Of a stretch of 64,000 bases of DNA, positions 1 through 8,848 are shown one piece after another. Made by a program: the position numbers and the translations under genes. The notes below the pieces were generated by a model. It searched no databases. It was not told the origin of the DNA and saw only the letters and a list, made by a program, of their open reading frames with translations. The stretch is from Chryseobacterium sp. MA9 (GTDB taxonomy: Bacteria > Bacteroidota > Bacteroidia > Flavobacteriales > Weeksellaceae), in assembly GCF_024399315.1 (NCBI RefSeq), contig NZ_CP075170.1, forward strand, positions 1,426,001 through 1,490,000, read 5' to 3'. Each line of letters starts with the position of its first letter. The first letter of the stretch is position 1.

Positions 1-1
1 C

Positions 2-334
2 AATGTGGGAACCCCACTAGTATACCATGCGATTGCGGAATCTCCCTCTACTGCGCCTATTTCGAGTAAAGGAGCTATTCATGCACTGACTTTACAGCTG
101 GCTGCAGAATTTGGAAAAGATAATATCAGGGTCAATACGGTTGCTCCCGGATTAATCAGAACTCCAATGCATGCTGCAGACGTTGATAATAATGCGGGAA
201 TACATTTGATCAACCGTATTGGAGAGCCGGAAGAAGTTGCTCAGATGATTCATGCGATTGCTAAGAACAAATTAATTTCCGGAGCTATCATCAATGTAGA
301 CGGAGGAATGGGAGCCGGACATCATTTATCATGA
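2..334 (+). CDS. SDR-family oxidoreductase, C-terminal part (5' end outside window)
   Basis: The reading frame is open from the first bases, so the gene starts outside the window. About 110 C-terminal residues of a short-chain dehydrogenase/reductase are visible: the SSKGA stretch of the active-site helix, the IRVNTVAPGLIRTPM segment and a GAIINVDGGMG end. In classical SDRs the helix reads YxxSK. Here the residues are P-I-S-S-K, so the catalytic Tyr is replaced by Pro. The cofactor-binding half is not visible. The stop overlaps the next start (ATGA), which suggests translational coupling. The family call is firm; substrate and activity are unknown. Confidence 0.85.
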   Translation, partial: NVGTPLVYHAIAESPSTAPISSKGAIHALTLQLAAEFGKDNIRVNTVAPGLIRTPMHAADVDNNAGIHLINRIGEPEEVAQMIHAIAKNKLISGAIINVDGGMGAGHHLS

Positions 335-783
335 AACTATTATTAATCATTGCATGGCTGTTCTGCCTTCCGTTGAACGGCCATGCACAAAATATAAAGA
401 GTATGAAAACCAACCAAACACCAGAAGCTGAAATAAGAAATATCACAGAGAATTATTATTTCAAAGGGATTTATGAAGGGAATACTGAACTTCTTACAAA
501 AGCTTTTTATAAAGGAGCTTTACTCTTTGGAGATGTAGATGGAGTTCCCTATTTCAAAACTGCAGAACAATATATTGAAGGAGTTGGAAACCGTGTAAGT
601 CCGGAGAAATCCGGAAAGAGATTTAAAGCTGAAATTATATCAATTGATGTCATTAATTCAATTGCTGTCGCAAAACTAAACGTAAGAATGTATGATTTTA
701 ATTATTATAATTTTATAACTTTCAATCATATAGACGGGAAATGGCTGATCGTTAACAAGACATTGATCAACGTACACCCTTAA
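331..783 (+). CDS. Exported NTF2-like / putative lumazine-binding family protein
   Basis: The 150-residue product has a signal peptide (about residues 1-19, hydrophobic core then GHAQ). A small alpha+beta domain with SnoaL/NTF2-like character follows: an N-terminal helix containing ITENYYFKGIYEGNTELL, and a final strand resembling DGKWLIVNKTL. This pattern matches the putative lumazine-binding family (Lumazine_bd_2). Such domains bind small ligands but the substrate here is unknown. The start overlaps the SDR stop by four bases, so the two are probably one operon, with the nitronate monooxygenase following after 30 bp. Confidence 0.75.
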   Translation: MKLLLIIAWLFCLPLNGHAQNIKSMKTNQTPEAEIRNITENYYFKGIYEGNTELLTKAFYKGALLFGDVDGVPYFKTAEQYIEGVGNRVSPEKSGKRFKAEIISIDVINSIAVAKLNVRMYDFNYYNFITFNHIDGKWLIVNKTLINVHP

Positions 784-813
784 TTCAAATTTTTAATTAA
801 AACCGATACAATC

Positions 814-1887
814 ATGTGGAATAAAAATAGAATTACGGAATTATTGGGAATTGAATATCCTATTCTACAAGGTCCTTTTGGCGGAGGGCTTTCTACCGTT
901 GAACTCACAACAACAGTGAGTAATCTTGGCGGATTGGGAGGTTTTGGAGCATATACCTTGTTACCTCGGGAAATATATGATATTCACAGAGAAATACAAT
1001 CGAAAACAGACAAACCCTACAATCTTAATCTTTGGGTAAATGATCACGACATCATTAGCGAAGAGCATACAAAAAAACAATATCAAAAGGCTGTTGAAAT
1101 TTTTAAACCTTATTTTAATCTTTTAAACACAGATATACCTCCACTTCCCCCCTCTTTTGAATCGAGATTCCAGAATCAGCTAAATGTTATTTTTGATATT
1201 AAGCCTAAAGTTTTCAGCTTTATGTTCGGATTGCTTAGTGAAAACCTCATCGAAGAACTTCATCGTCAGGGAACTGTTGTATTGGGAAATGCAACAACGC
1301 TGGATGAGGCGATTGTTCTGGAAAAAACGGGAGTGGACGCTATTGTAGCTTCCGGTTTTGAAAGTGGTGGCCACAGACCTTCGTTTCTGGATCAGGCTGA
1401 ACTTTCTACAACGGGAACTTTTGCATTGATTCAACTGATAAAGGATCGTGTAAAAATTCCCATTGTTGCGGCTGGAGGAATTGCTAACGGCCATGGAATT
1501 GCCGGCGCTTTCAAGCTGGGAGCTGATGCTGTACAAATCGGAACCGCTTTTCTGGCTACTGAAGAATCCGGAGCGCTACCCATTCATAAAGAGTTTTTAT
1601 TTTCCGACGCAGCAAAATCCACTACTTTAACCAGAGCTTATACCGGAAGATTAGGACGCGGAATTACTACAAGAATTGCAAGAGATGTATTGGCTGCAAC
1701 TGATAAGACACTGCCGTTTCCTTTACAAACGCATTTTATGGGAGCATTGAGAAAGGCTGCTTTGGAACAACAAAAGAATGATCTGGTATTCTTCTGGGCA
1801 GGGCAGATCGCCCCGCTTTTAAAACATAAAAAAGCCTCCACTTTAATGAAATCATTAATCGAAGAGGCTTCTGTATTATTACAATAA
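814..1887 (+). CDS. Nitronate monooxygenase family flavoenzyme
   Basis: This 357-residue TIM-barrel protein is of the nitronate monooxygenase (2-nitropropane dioxygenase) type. It probably binds FMN and oxidises alkyl nitronates to carbonyl compounds and nitrite. Visible landmarks are the N-terminal YPILQGPFGGG, the GLGGFGAY loop, the GFESGGHRPSF segment in the place of the usual GGHRG, and two glycine-rich FMN phosphate-binding loops (VAAGGIANGHGI and GADAVQIGTAFLATEES). Length fits the family. It lies 30 bp after the NTF2-like gene, probably in the same transcript as the SDR. Confidence 0.85.
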   Translation: MWNKNRITELLGIEYPILQGPFGGGLSTVELTTTVSNLGGLGGFGAYTLLPREIYDIHREIQSKTDKPYNLNLWVNDHDIISEEHTKKQYQKAVEIFKPYFNLLNTDIPPLPPSFESRFQNQLNVIFDIKPKVFSFMFGLLSENLIEELHRQGTVVLGNATTLDEAIVLEKTGVDAIVASGFESGGHRPSFLDQAELSTTGTFALIQLIKDRVKIPIVAAGGIANGHGIAGAFKLGADAVQIGTAFLATEESGALPIHKEFLFSDAAKSTTLTRAYTGRLGRGITTRIARDVLAATDKTLPFPLQTHFMGALRKAALEQQKNDLVFFWAGQIAPLLKHKKASTLMKSLIEEASVLLQ

Positions 1888-1894
1888 GTAGAAT

Positions 1895-3253
1895 TTACAC
1901 GGTCATTCCGATGTCTATTCCTTTAATTTTTCTATATAAATCGGTAGCGTAATTGTCCGTCATCCCTGAAACGAAATCAACGACCCCAAGAACTTTCTGA
2001 TAATCGGTACCGTCATTGTAAATAAATTGCTTTGGAATTAATTTCAAAGCTTTTTCGTCATAAGATTTTCTTTGGTTATCCGGCTTCAGAATGGAAGGAA
2101 TAAAATGATCCAGCAGCTCATACATTACGTTGTAGCCTGCATTTTCAATTTCAACAACTGCTTTGTGATTGTAAATTTTTTCTACCGAGAAACTTTCAAT
2201 ATCCTGCAGTGCTTTATTTTCTTTTTTATAGATATCAAGTAAGCCATTACCAAGATTTCCTTCAAGAATCGTTTCAAAGTTATGCTTATACATTTCAATC
2301 GATTTGTTGATTAAGGCATTGATTACCTTTGCTCTTAAATAAGAAATCTGTTCGTTTTCGTTGGAGATAGAACTTAGCTTTGTTTCAATTCTCTGAACAT
2401 CATTTGTTTCAGATTTTACCAGTTCAAAAAATAAATTTTTACAGTCTGCTGTTGAAACAATTCCCAATCTGTGGGCATCTTCCATATCAATGATGTTGTA
2501 GCAGATGTCATCAGCTGCTTCTACCAGCCATACAAAAGGGTGTCTTTTGAAAATATGAGGTTCTTCACTTTCAGAAATAAGCTGCGTTCCTTTGGCAATT
2601 TCCAGAAATATATCTTTTTCATTCTGGAAAAACCCGAATTTCTTTCTGTGAATGATTCCTTTTTTCTTTGCTACAGCCTCACAAGGATATTTTGCAATGC
2701 TTGCCAGCGTGGAGAACGTCAGCTGAATACCTCCGGCATCTTTTCCCTGCTGCTGCTGTGCCAGAACTCTGATGGCATTGGCATTTCCTTCAAAATTAAC
2801 CAGATCCGCCCACTCCTTTTCATTGAATTTTGACTTCAGATCTTTTTCATTTCTTTCAAAATAGCTTGCAATGGCATCTTCCCCGGAATGACCGAAAGCA
2901 GGATTTCCCACATCATGACATAAACATGCGGCTGCAATTACGTTTCCTAGATTATAGAGGTAAAAATTCTTTGAATCTTCAGTAAGTTCGTTTTTAAAAT
3001 CTTCAGCAATAAATTCACCGATAATACTACCTAAACTTCTTCCTACAGATGATACTTCCAGAGAATGCGTAAGCCTGTTGTGTACAAAAACACTTCCGGG
3101 AAGAGGAAAAACCTGCGTTTTATTCTGCAGTCTTCTGAACGCAGAAGAAAAGATAATTCTGTCGAAATCTCTTTGAAAATCAGTTCGTGAAGCCTTAGTC
3201 TGTGGATTATTTCCTGTACGTTGATTGGTGAAAATCTGGTTTAAATTCATCAT
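1895..3253 (-). CDS. dgt: dGTP triphosphohydrolase (dGTPase)
   Basis: This HD-superfamily enzyme hydrolyses dGTP to deoxyguanosine and triphosphate and helps control dNTP pools. The 452-residue product has the expected N-terminus (SAFRRLQNKTQVF), His63 in RLTHSLEVSS, and the metal-binding His113-Asp114 in CHDVGNPAFGHSGE. Length is typical of long-form dGTPases. Its stop is 8 bp from the convergent nitronate monooxygenase. A perfect -7 box (TAATTTTG on the minus strand, 3258-3265) ends 5 nt before the first ATG, so the mRNA is probably leaderless. Two adjacent ATGs exist; I use the first. Confidence 0.93.
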   Translation of the reverse strand: MMNLNQIFTNQRTGNNPQTKASRTDFQRDFDRIIFSSAFRRLQNKTQVFPLPGSVFVHNRLTHSLEVSSVGRSLGSIIGEFIAEDFKNELTEDSKNFYLYNLGNVIAAACLCHDVGNPAFGHSGEDAIASYFERNEKDLKSKFNEKEWADLVNFEGNANAIRVLAQQQQGKDAGGIQLTFSTLASIAKYPCEAVAKKKGIIHRKKFGFFQNEKDIFLEIAKGTQLISESEEPHIFKRHPFVWLVEAADDICYNIIDMEDAHRLGIVSTADCKNLFFELVKSETNDVQRIETKLSSISNENEQISYLRAKVINALINKSIEMYKHNFETILEGNLGNGLLDIYKKENKALQDIESFSVEKIYNHKAVVEIENAGYNVMYELLDHFIPSILKPDNQRKSYDEKALKLIPKQFIYNDGTDYQKVLGVVDFVSGMTDNYATDLYRKIKGIDIGMTV

Positions 3254-3257
3254 TTTT

Positions 3258-3265
3258 CAAAATTA
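3258..3265 (-). promoter_or_regulatory. -7 promoter box of dgt
   Basis: The sequence reads TAATTTTG on the minus strand, a perfect match to the Bacteroidota -7 consensus TAnnTTTG. It ends 5 nt before the dgt ATG. I see no clear -33 TTG at 19-20 bp. Confidence 0.5.
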
Positions 3266-3454
3266 CTCCAAATTTTAATTGTATGGAATAGTATTTAGAT
3301 TTTTATTAAACAGATCTGTCATTCAAAAAATCTATAATAGTGAACGTTTTTTAGGGATCGGAAAACTTGAGGAAATATTCTACATTTGATACGACTAATA
3401 CAACTGAAGAATACTTATGATTCTTCTTCATGTAAATTTTAAATTCTTTATATA

Positions 3455-4084
3455 ATGACGGACAACACATGGCTCAACAGATGGGACGAAAGGTATAGCA
3501 GCGAAGAGTTTGCGTATGGAACAGAGCCCAACAATTATCTGAGAGAGCAGCTTGGTAAATTACAACCAGGCAAAATACTTTTCCCCGCAGAAGGTGAAGG
3601 CCGAAATGCCGTTTTCGCAGCAGCAAAGGGATGGCAGGTTTCAGCTTTCGATATCAGCGCCAATGGCAAAAACAAGGCTTTACAGCTTGCAGAGCAACTG
3701 GGAACCACGATTGATTATCAGGTTGGAGAACTTTCAACTTTAAATTATCACAAAGAACAGTTTGACGCTATTGCTCTTATCTATGCTCATTTTCCGGGTG
3801 CTGTTAAATCATCCATACATCAAATGCTGAATCAATATCTGCGTAAAGGCGGTTTTATTATTTTTGAAGCTTTCAGTAAAAATCATCTTGAATATATTGC
3901 AAAGAACGAAAAAGTAGGCGGTCCAAAGGATATTGAATCTTTATTTTCTATTGAAGAGATCAAAGCTGATTTTCCTGATTATGATATTATTGAATTAAGA
4001 GAAACAGAAATAGAACTCAATGAAGGATTATTCCACAATGGAACAGGTTCTGTAATCCGATTTGTCGGCCAAAAACTGTCCTGA
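3455..4084 (+). CDS. Class I SAM-dependent methyltransferase
   Basis: The 209-residue product is a compact Rossmann methyltransferase of the TehB/thiopurine-methyltransferase-like type. The N-terminal [21 protein letters not shown] is characteristic of this subgroup. Motif I is [18 protein letters not shown], the acidic residue closing strand 2 is in VSAFDIS, and the [11 protein letters not shown] segment corresponds to motif IV. It is cytosolic. Substrates in the subgroup include tellurite and thiols, but nothing here fixes one. It appears to stand alone, 200 bp from the divergent dgt. Confidence 0.82.
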   Translation: MTDNTWLNRWDERYSSEEFAYGTEPNNYLREQLGKLQPGKILFPAEGEGRNAVFAAAKGWQVSAFDISANGKNKALQLAEQLGTTIDYQVGELSTLNYHKEQFDAIALIYAHFPGAVKSSIHQMLNQYLRKGGFIIFEAFSKNHLEYIAKNEKVGGPKDIESLFSIEEIKADFPDYDIIELRETEIELNEGLFHNGTGSVIRFVGQKLS

Positions 4085-4184
4085 GTGGAGTAACAGTTGT
4101 TTTAAAAAGGTATGTTTGAGATAAAGCTTCAGATTTTATAAAGTAATGGAATGCTATTTGAATCTTTATCTCAAAATCAATGTT

Positions 4185-4919
4185 ATGCCTGAAGGTCCAT
4201 CCATCATATTAATGAAAGAAAACCTGCAGCCATTTGCGGGGCAGCAAATCACAGAGATTTCAGGAAATGCCAAATTTGAAAAAGATTCTTTTATTGGCCA
4301 GACTCTTCTCGAAATCCGTACTTTTGGAAAACAGACTTATCTCGTTTTTGAAAAAGCAGCCATCCGTATTCATTTATTAATGTTCGGCTCTTACAGTATT
4401 GATGAACAGACCAAACCGGATAAAAGTTTGCGGTTAGCCTTGTTTTTCTCAACAGGAAGCATCTATTTTTATACCTGCTCGGTAAAATCCGTAGATCTTG
4501 ATTTTCTCACTACAATTGATTGGGAAGCTGACGTAATGAACGATCAGTGGAGCCCTAAGAAAACTGAAGAGAAGCTGAAATCAAATCCTAAAATGATGGT
4601 TTGTGATGCATTGATGAATCAGGACATTTTTTCAGGTGTAGGAAATATTATTAAAAATGAAGTGCTTTTCAGGATTGGAGTGCAGCCTGAAAGTCTGGTC
4701 GGTAATCTCCCTCTTAAAAAAAGAAAGGAACTTATTACTGAGGCCAGAAATTACAGTTTTGATTTTCTGAATTGGAAAAGAGAATTTGTCTTGAAAAAAC
4801 ATTGGTTGGTTCATACCAAATCTGTATGTCCTGTATGTGGTCAGAAGCTGATCAAGAAACAAACAGGTAAAGGAAAAAGGAGGAGTTTCTACTGTGAAAA
4901 AGATCAGAAGCTTTATTAA
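4185..4919 (+). CDS. Fpg/Nei-family DNA glycosylase-lyase (endonuclease VIII-like)
   Basis: A base-excision repair enzyme. I place the start at the internal ATG giving Met-Pro-Glu-Gly-Pro, because in this family Pro2 is the catalytic nucleophile and Glu3 is essential. An in-frame ATG at 4146 would add 13 residues and hide the nucleophile. The 244-residue protein has the helix-two-turn-helix part (MNQDIFSGVGNIIKNEVLFR) and a C-terminal zinc finger with CPVCG followed by a more distant FYCEKDQ. The Nei-like sequence suggests preference for oxidised pyrimidines, but this is inferred. Confidence 0.88.
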   Translation: MPEGPSIILMKENLQPFAGQQITEISGNAKFEKDSFIGQTLLEIRTFGKQTYLVFEKAAIRIHLLMFGSYSIDEQTKPDKSLRLALFFSTGSIYFYTCSVKSVDLDFLTTIDWEADVMNDQWSPKKTEEKLKSNPKMMVCDALMNQDIFSGVGNIIKNEVLFRIGVQPESLVGNLPLKKRKELITEARNYSFDFLNWKREFVLKKHWLVHTKSVCPVCGQKLIKKQTGKGKRRSFYCEKDQKLY

Positions 4920-5036
4920 AATAAATGATGCTTTTAACTTTTGACTAAAGCCGTTGAAAGGTTTATTTAAAAGACTGCCTTGCACCATTTGGCTTTTATC
5001 ATTCTGATGAAAGAAGAATCTTACTGTTAGTCAACA

Positions 5037-5075
5037 TGAGATTCTACATTACATTTCATTCGTTCAGAATGACAA
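5037..5075. repeat. Dispersed repeat R1, copy 1
   Basis: The unit starts TGAGATTCTACATTACATT and ends TCAGAATGACAA. A close copy lies at 62663-62701 and a diverged one inside the element at 28084-28257. It sits in the 254-bp gap between the glycosylase and the LytTR regulator, which otherwise shows only AT-rich low-complexity sequence. Confidence 0.65.
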
Positions 5076-5173
5076 CTTTGATACATTTTTCCCCACAGAT
5101 TTTCACAGATGGATATATATATTTCCTGAGCCTGATTATTATTACTCATTGCTGATTACCCATTACTCATCTA

Positions 5174-5899
5174 TTAATCCGAGTTGAGGAGTCCACCGGC
5201 AAATTTTGTAAAAAATTCTGATCTATATACTTCTCCAAGAGGGATTTCGGAGTCTTCGATGTATATATTATGATTATCAAATGAATCTATATAGTTCATA
5301 TTCACTACGTAGGATTTGCTCACCCTGATGAAGGTTTCACCGGAAATTTTCTGATGAATGGTTTTTAAATTCATTGCAGTGATAAGCTTTTGCTGCTTTG
5401 TATGAATGACTACATAGTCTTTAAGCCCTTCTATAAACTTAATGTCTGAAAAACTGATTTTATAGAACCTTCGTTCTGCTTTGATGAATAAAAAGTCTGC
5501 AGTATTGGATTCTACAGTATTTTTTACAGTGTCTTTGGATAAAAGTTCGGTGTAAAGTATCGCTTTATCAATTGCTTTTTCCAATCTTTGAGGATCAACA
5601 GGCTTCAGAAGATAATCAACAGCTTCCAGCTCGTAGCTCTTCAGTGCATACTGAGAATAGGCTGTTGTAAAGATGATCAGGGATTTTTTCGGAAGCATTT
5701 CCGCGAACTCAAGACCTGTTACCATAGGCATTTCTATATCAAGAAAAATAAGGTCTACATCATTATCTTTAAGAAACTCGAGTGCAGACGGAGCATTGGA
5801 AAATTCGCCAAGGATATCAATACTGGAAATTTCAGCAATCAGAGATCTCATTTCGGATCTTGCCAAAGGTTCATCATCAACTATAATACAATTCATCAC
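5174..5899 (-). CDS. LytTR-family response regulator
   Basis: A two-component response regulator of 241 residues. The N-terminal receiver has the acidic pair DDE near residue 8, the phospho-acceptor Asp in VDLIFLDIEMP (about residue 54), a Thr in IIFTTAYS and a Lys in YLLKPVD. The C-terminal LytTR DNA-binding domain covers about residues 135-238. Its start overlaps the kinase stop by four bases (5896-5899), so kinase and regulator are coupled. Family members bind pairs of 9-bp direct repeats. Such repeats occur, twice, in the kinase's upstream region (7034-7108), arguing for autoregulation. Confidence 0.9.
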   Translation of the reverse strand: MMNCIIVDDEPLARSEMRSLIAEISSIDILGEFSNAPSALEFLKDNDVDLIFLDIEMPMVTGLEFAEMLPKKSLIIFTTAYSQYALKSYELEAVDYLLKPVDPQRLEKAIDKAILYTELLSKDTVKNTVESNTADFLFIKAERRFYKISFSDIKFIEGLKDYVVIHTKQQKLITAMNLKTIHQKISGETFIRVSKSYVVNMNYIDSFDNHNIYIEDSEIPLGEVYRSEFFTKFAGGLLNSD

Positions 5900-6972
5900 A
5901 CGGGAATTTTTAAATTTACAATATATTCTTTTTCACCGGATTCTATCTTCAGGGCAAAAGTATCACTATAAAGAAGTTCCAGTCTTCTGGTAATATTGGC
6001 AAGCCCAAGCCCGCTGTTTTTACTGTCTGAAACTACATAACCGGCACTCCTTGAATTAGCACACCTGAAATAAAGCTGTTTATTCTCAATATTAATTTCC
6101 ACTTTCACATAAGACTCTCCTCCACTGAGATCTACACTGTGCTTTACAGCATTTTCTACGAAAGTAGTAAACAGATTTGGTGGAATAAATGTGCTGCTGG
6201 TCATTCTTTTATCAACATCGGTATGAATATCAAAAGAGAAATTATCACGTCTTATTTTTTCAAGGTTTAAAAAGTTGGACAGGAAATCAATTTCTGAGGT
6301 CAGTAACGTTTTTTCTTCACTGTTTTCATACAGCTGATATCTCAGAAACTCGGAAAGTTTTACAATCACCACCGAAGCTTTTGCCGGATCTGTTCTGATG
6401 AGTGCTTTTACATTATTGAGCATATTAAACAGAAAATGGGGATTAATCTGGTTTCTGAGCTCATTCAACTCCATATTCAGCGTAAGAGTACTCAGCTCAT
6501 TGATTCTTTTATTATCATTGATCCATTTTTGTAGAAGTTTTATGGTTGTCGTTGTCAGAATAATCGGAATACACATCAGAACGCCTTCATAGATTCCTCC
6601 CCTTTCATTATCTTTCGGAATGTACTGTGTTCTGAAGTCCTCAAAAAGGTATCTGAAACTGTACCCAATAAAATTAAGCCCTACAACTCCCATCAGAATA
6701 AGCAGCACAAGGTAGGTAAGGTATTTTGTTTTAAAGAAAAACCGTGGAACCAATACATATATATTAATGTAAACCATTGCAATCAGAATAATATACACAA
6801 AGAACAAAACATAGTACTGATATATTCCTGAATACCAATGCCAGAACCTCGCACTGTACAGTAAAAAGAAAAAGAAAATCAGAAACAGCAGATGCCTTCG
6901 GATCCCATACTTCGCTTCCACCAAAAAATCCATTACAAAGGTTTCTTCAAATTTCTGCGGACTGTATTTCAT
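5896..6972 (-). CDS. LytS-like sensor histidine kinase (His_kinase family)
   Basis: The 358-residue membrane kinase has about four hydrophobic segments in residues 25-165 with no large extracellular domain. The His_kinase box follows, with the phospho-acceptor His in NQINPHFLFNMLNN, and an ATPase domain with VENAVKHS and a GLGLANITRRLELLY glycine box. It pairs with the downstream LytTR regulator. The signal is unknown; absence of an obvious sensor domain suggests sensing within or at the membrane. A perfect -7 box (TATTTTTG, minus strand, 6997-7004) lies about 25 bp before the ATG. Confidence 0.9.
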   Translation of the reverse strand: MKYSPQKFEETFVMDFLVEAKYGIRRHLLFLIFFFFLLYSARFWHWYSGIYQYYVLFFVYIILIAMVYINIYVLVPRFFFKTKYLTYLVLLILMGVVGLNFIGYSFRYLFEDFRTQYIPKDNERGGIYEGVLMCIPIILTTTTIKLLQKWINDNKRINELSTLTLNMELNELRNQINPHFLFNMLNNVKALIRTDPAKASVVIVKLSEFLRYQLYENSEEKTLLTSEIDFLSNFLNLEKIRRDNFSFDIHTDVDKRMTSSTFIPPNLFTTFVENAVKHSVDLSGGESYVKVEINIENKQLYFRCANSRSAGYVVSDSKNSGLGLANITRRLELLYSDTFALKIESGEKEYIVNLKIPV

Positions 6973-6996
6973 AGGATAGGCTCATTTTATCATTAA

Positions 6997-7145
6997 CAAA
7001 AATAGACAATAACGGAAATTACAACTATTTTATTATACAAAACCTGCATTTTATTATACCAATTATGATGTTCCGGGATTTGGTATAAAATACCAGCCAT
7101 TTTGTATAAAAACAAATTGACGCGGCCCTTTTCTCTATTCCTTTG
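6997..7145. promoter_or_regulatory. Symmetric divergent promoter with two LytTR-type operators
   Basis: Plus strand: TATACAAAA at 7034-7042, 12 bp, then TATACCAAT at 7055-7063. Minus strand: TATACAAAA (7100-7108), 12 bp, then TATACCAAA (7079-7087). Each is a pair of 9-bp direct repeats 21 bp apart, the classic LytTR site architecture. The axis lies at about 7071. The TTTG of each -7 box (6997-7000 for the kinase, 7142-7145 for the plus-strand gene) ends 74 bp from that axis. The kinase box is perfect; the other (TTCCTTTG) has one mismatch. Regulator identity is inferred from adjacency. Confidence 0.75.
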
Positions 7146-7164
7146 TACTGTAAAATGAACACAT

Positions 7165-7593
7165 ATGGAATTAACAGCTTTTCACGAACTAACTCAGGAA
7201 ATATCATTGGAATGTTTCTTTATGACAGACTCTCAACAGGAAGAAAAAGTAATACAGATCATTGATTTACACCATTTTGTAGAATGTTTTGAACCGAAAA
7301 TGAAAATTCTCAGCTATCTCCATCATCCTATTAATATTGTGGAACATAATGGAGATCAAAAAGGAATTCTGTTTTGTGATCTCAAGCATTCTACCGTGCC
7401 TGACAGCAATGTTTCTGAAGAGTTCAGAAGAAGATACGGACTTTCGGAACTCTGGTTTGTTTTTGTAGAGGAAACATTTGTACCGGATACGGCCGGCTAC
7501 ACTGATGCAATTATTGAAAACAGTCTGGATATTTTCTATGACAGGATTTTTACATTTAATTTTTTTCAATCTGTAATTCAACCTTTAAAATAA
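7165..7593 (+). CDS. Hypothetical protein, probable LytTR target
   Basis: I do not recognise this 142-residue, acidic, apparently soluble protein. It has no signal peptide or membrane segment. Visible features are a His-containing stretch near residues 33-55 and a central segment with EEFRRRYGLSELWFVFVEET. It is divergent from the LytS/LytTR pair, shares their symmetric regulatory region and lies 7 bp before an outer-membrane protein gene, so it is probably co-transcribed with it. The sequence supports a real gene: good codon use, a promoter and tight spacing. No function is claimed. Confidence 0.65.
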   Translation: MELTAFHELTQEISLECFFMTDSQQEEKVIQIIDLHHFVECFEPKMKILSYLHHPINIVEHNGDQKGILFCDLKHSTVPDSNVSEEFRRRYGLSELWFVFVEETFVPDTAGYTDAIIENSLDIFYDRIFTFNFFQSVIQPLK

Positions 7594-7600
7594 ACAACCC

Positions 7601-8572
7601 ATGAAAACATTGAGAAGAATGCTTGTCCCACTCGCAATCCTCCCTTTTAAAAACATTACATATGCCCAGAAAAAGGATAGTATTCCTTTGAAGGTTCGTG
7701 CTTTTTTTGCTGATAAAATTCCGCAGGCACGAAACTTTAATCTTGAATATACCCTGGTTTCTCCATCCTCTTTCTCTTCACAGCTTCAGGGAAAGGATCT
7801 GCCGGACAATAAGGTGAAAAGCTTTCAGCAGTTAAAAGCGGATGCCAATATTTATTTTATCAAAAACAGGAGTTGGCTTTTGAGTACTGCCTTGAGCTAC
7901 CGTTACACTTCGATCAGAAATGAAAATCCTGTTATCCCCGGAATTGAAGCTGACGAAAATTTCCACTATCATTCGGAAGCCATCAATCTGACTTATTTTT
8001 CAAGATTGCTCAAAAAGACAGCCATCTACTCAGCCAGTATTTCAACGGATGGAAGTGATCAGCATTTTGAACGAATCAGAGGATTGATAACTGCTTCATT
8101 GATTTTAAAAGCAACTCCAAAAATAAAAATGACTCTTGGGCTGGCTGGTATTATTGATCCCAGTACCCAAATACCTGTACTTCCTATCTTCACTTATGAA
8201 AACAGATTTAATAACGGATGGGTATTGGATGTTCTGCTTCCGAAAAAAGTACTGGTAAGAAAAGATATTTCTTCAAATGGAAGAGTTTCATTGGGGACGG
8301 AAATGGACAACACTTCTTTTTACACCTACAGAAAGAATAATACGTATGAATTCCGGCAGGTTGCTCTCAATTCAGGGGTGATCTATGAGCATAATCTTGG
8401 GGGAAATTTCATAGGAACTTTTAAAACAGGGCTTAGAGCCAATATTAATTCCAGGGCTTTTAATAAACAGGAGTCTTTTAATGATTATATATGGAAAGGA
8501 ACTTATAAACCTTCATTCTATTTCAATGCCGGAATTTCTTATAATCCTTTTGAAAGACGAAGAGCAAAATAA
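7601..8572 (+). CDS. Putative outer-membrane beta-barrel protein (DUF6268-like)
   Basis: The 323-residue product has an N-terminal signal sequence (about residues 1-23, ending near ITYAQ). Alternating hydrophobic/polar strands such as SWLLSTALSYRYTSI, IKMTLGLAGIIDP and FIGTFKTGLRAN follow, typical of a beta barrel. The C-terminal part ends PSFYFNAGISYNPF. The pattern resembles DUF6268 outer-membrane proteins; I cannot confirm the family without a profile search. It follows the unknown 142-residue gene by 7 bp in a probable two-gene operon under LytTR control. Confidence 0.65.
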   Translation: MKTLRRMLVPLAILPFKNITYAQKKDSIPLKVRAFFADKIPQARNFNLEYTLVSPSSFSSQLQGKDLPDNKVKSFQQLKADANIYFIKNRSWLLSTALSYRYTSIRNENPVIPGIEADENFHYHSEAINLTYFSRLLKKTAIYSASISTDGSDQHFERIRGLITASLILKATPKIKMTLGLAGIIDPSTQIPVLPIFTYENRFNNGWVLDVLLPKKVLVRKDISSNGRVSLGTEMDNTSFYTYRKNNTYEFRQVALNSGVIYEHNLGGNFIGTFKTGLRANINSRAFNKQESFNDYIWKGTYKPSFYFNAGISYNPFERRRAK

Positions 8573-8848
8573 ACTAAACAAAGTCATTCTCAGCCTTGTT
8601 TAGTTTTAATTTTTACAATATCTGAACTTATTATCAATATTCCCAGACCAGAATATTAAAAAAAAATTAAAATTTTCGCTCTTCAGCATTTAACCATTCT
8701 CACAAAATACAATCAAAACCTCAGCTAAACATAAGCTGTTTCATATTCAGGGATTGTAGCTCTCTCCTTCATGAAAAATCTTAATTAGTGTATGCACATA
8801 GTTGATGAAAAATGATCTCAGGATTTTAATAAGAATATACTAAAGAAT

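Noticed and set aside
4146..4184. In-frame ATG upstream of the Fpg/Nei start
   Set aside because: It would put 13 residues before the catalytic Pro2, which must be N-terminal in this family.
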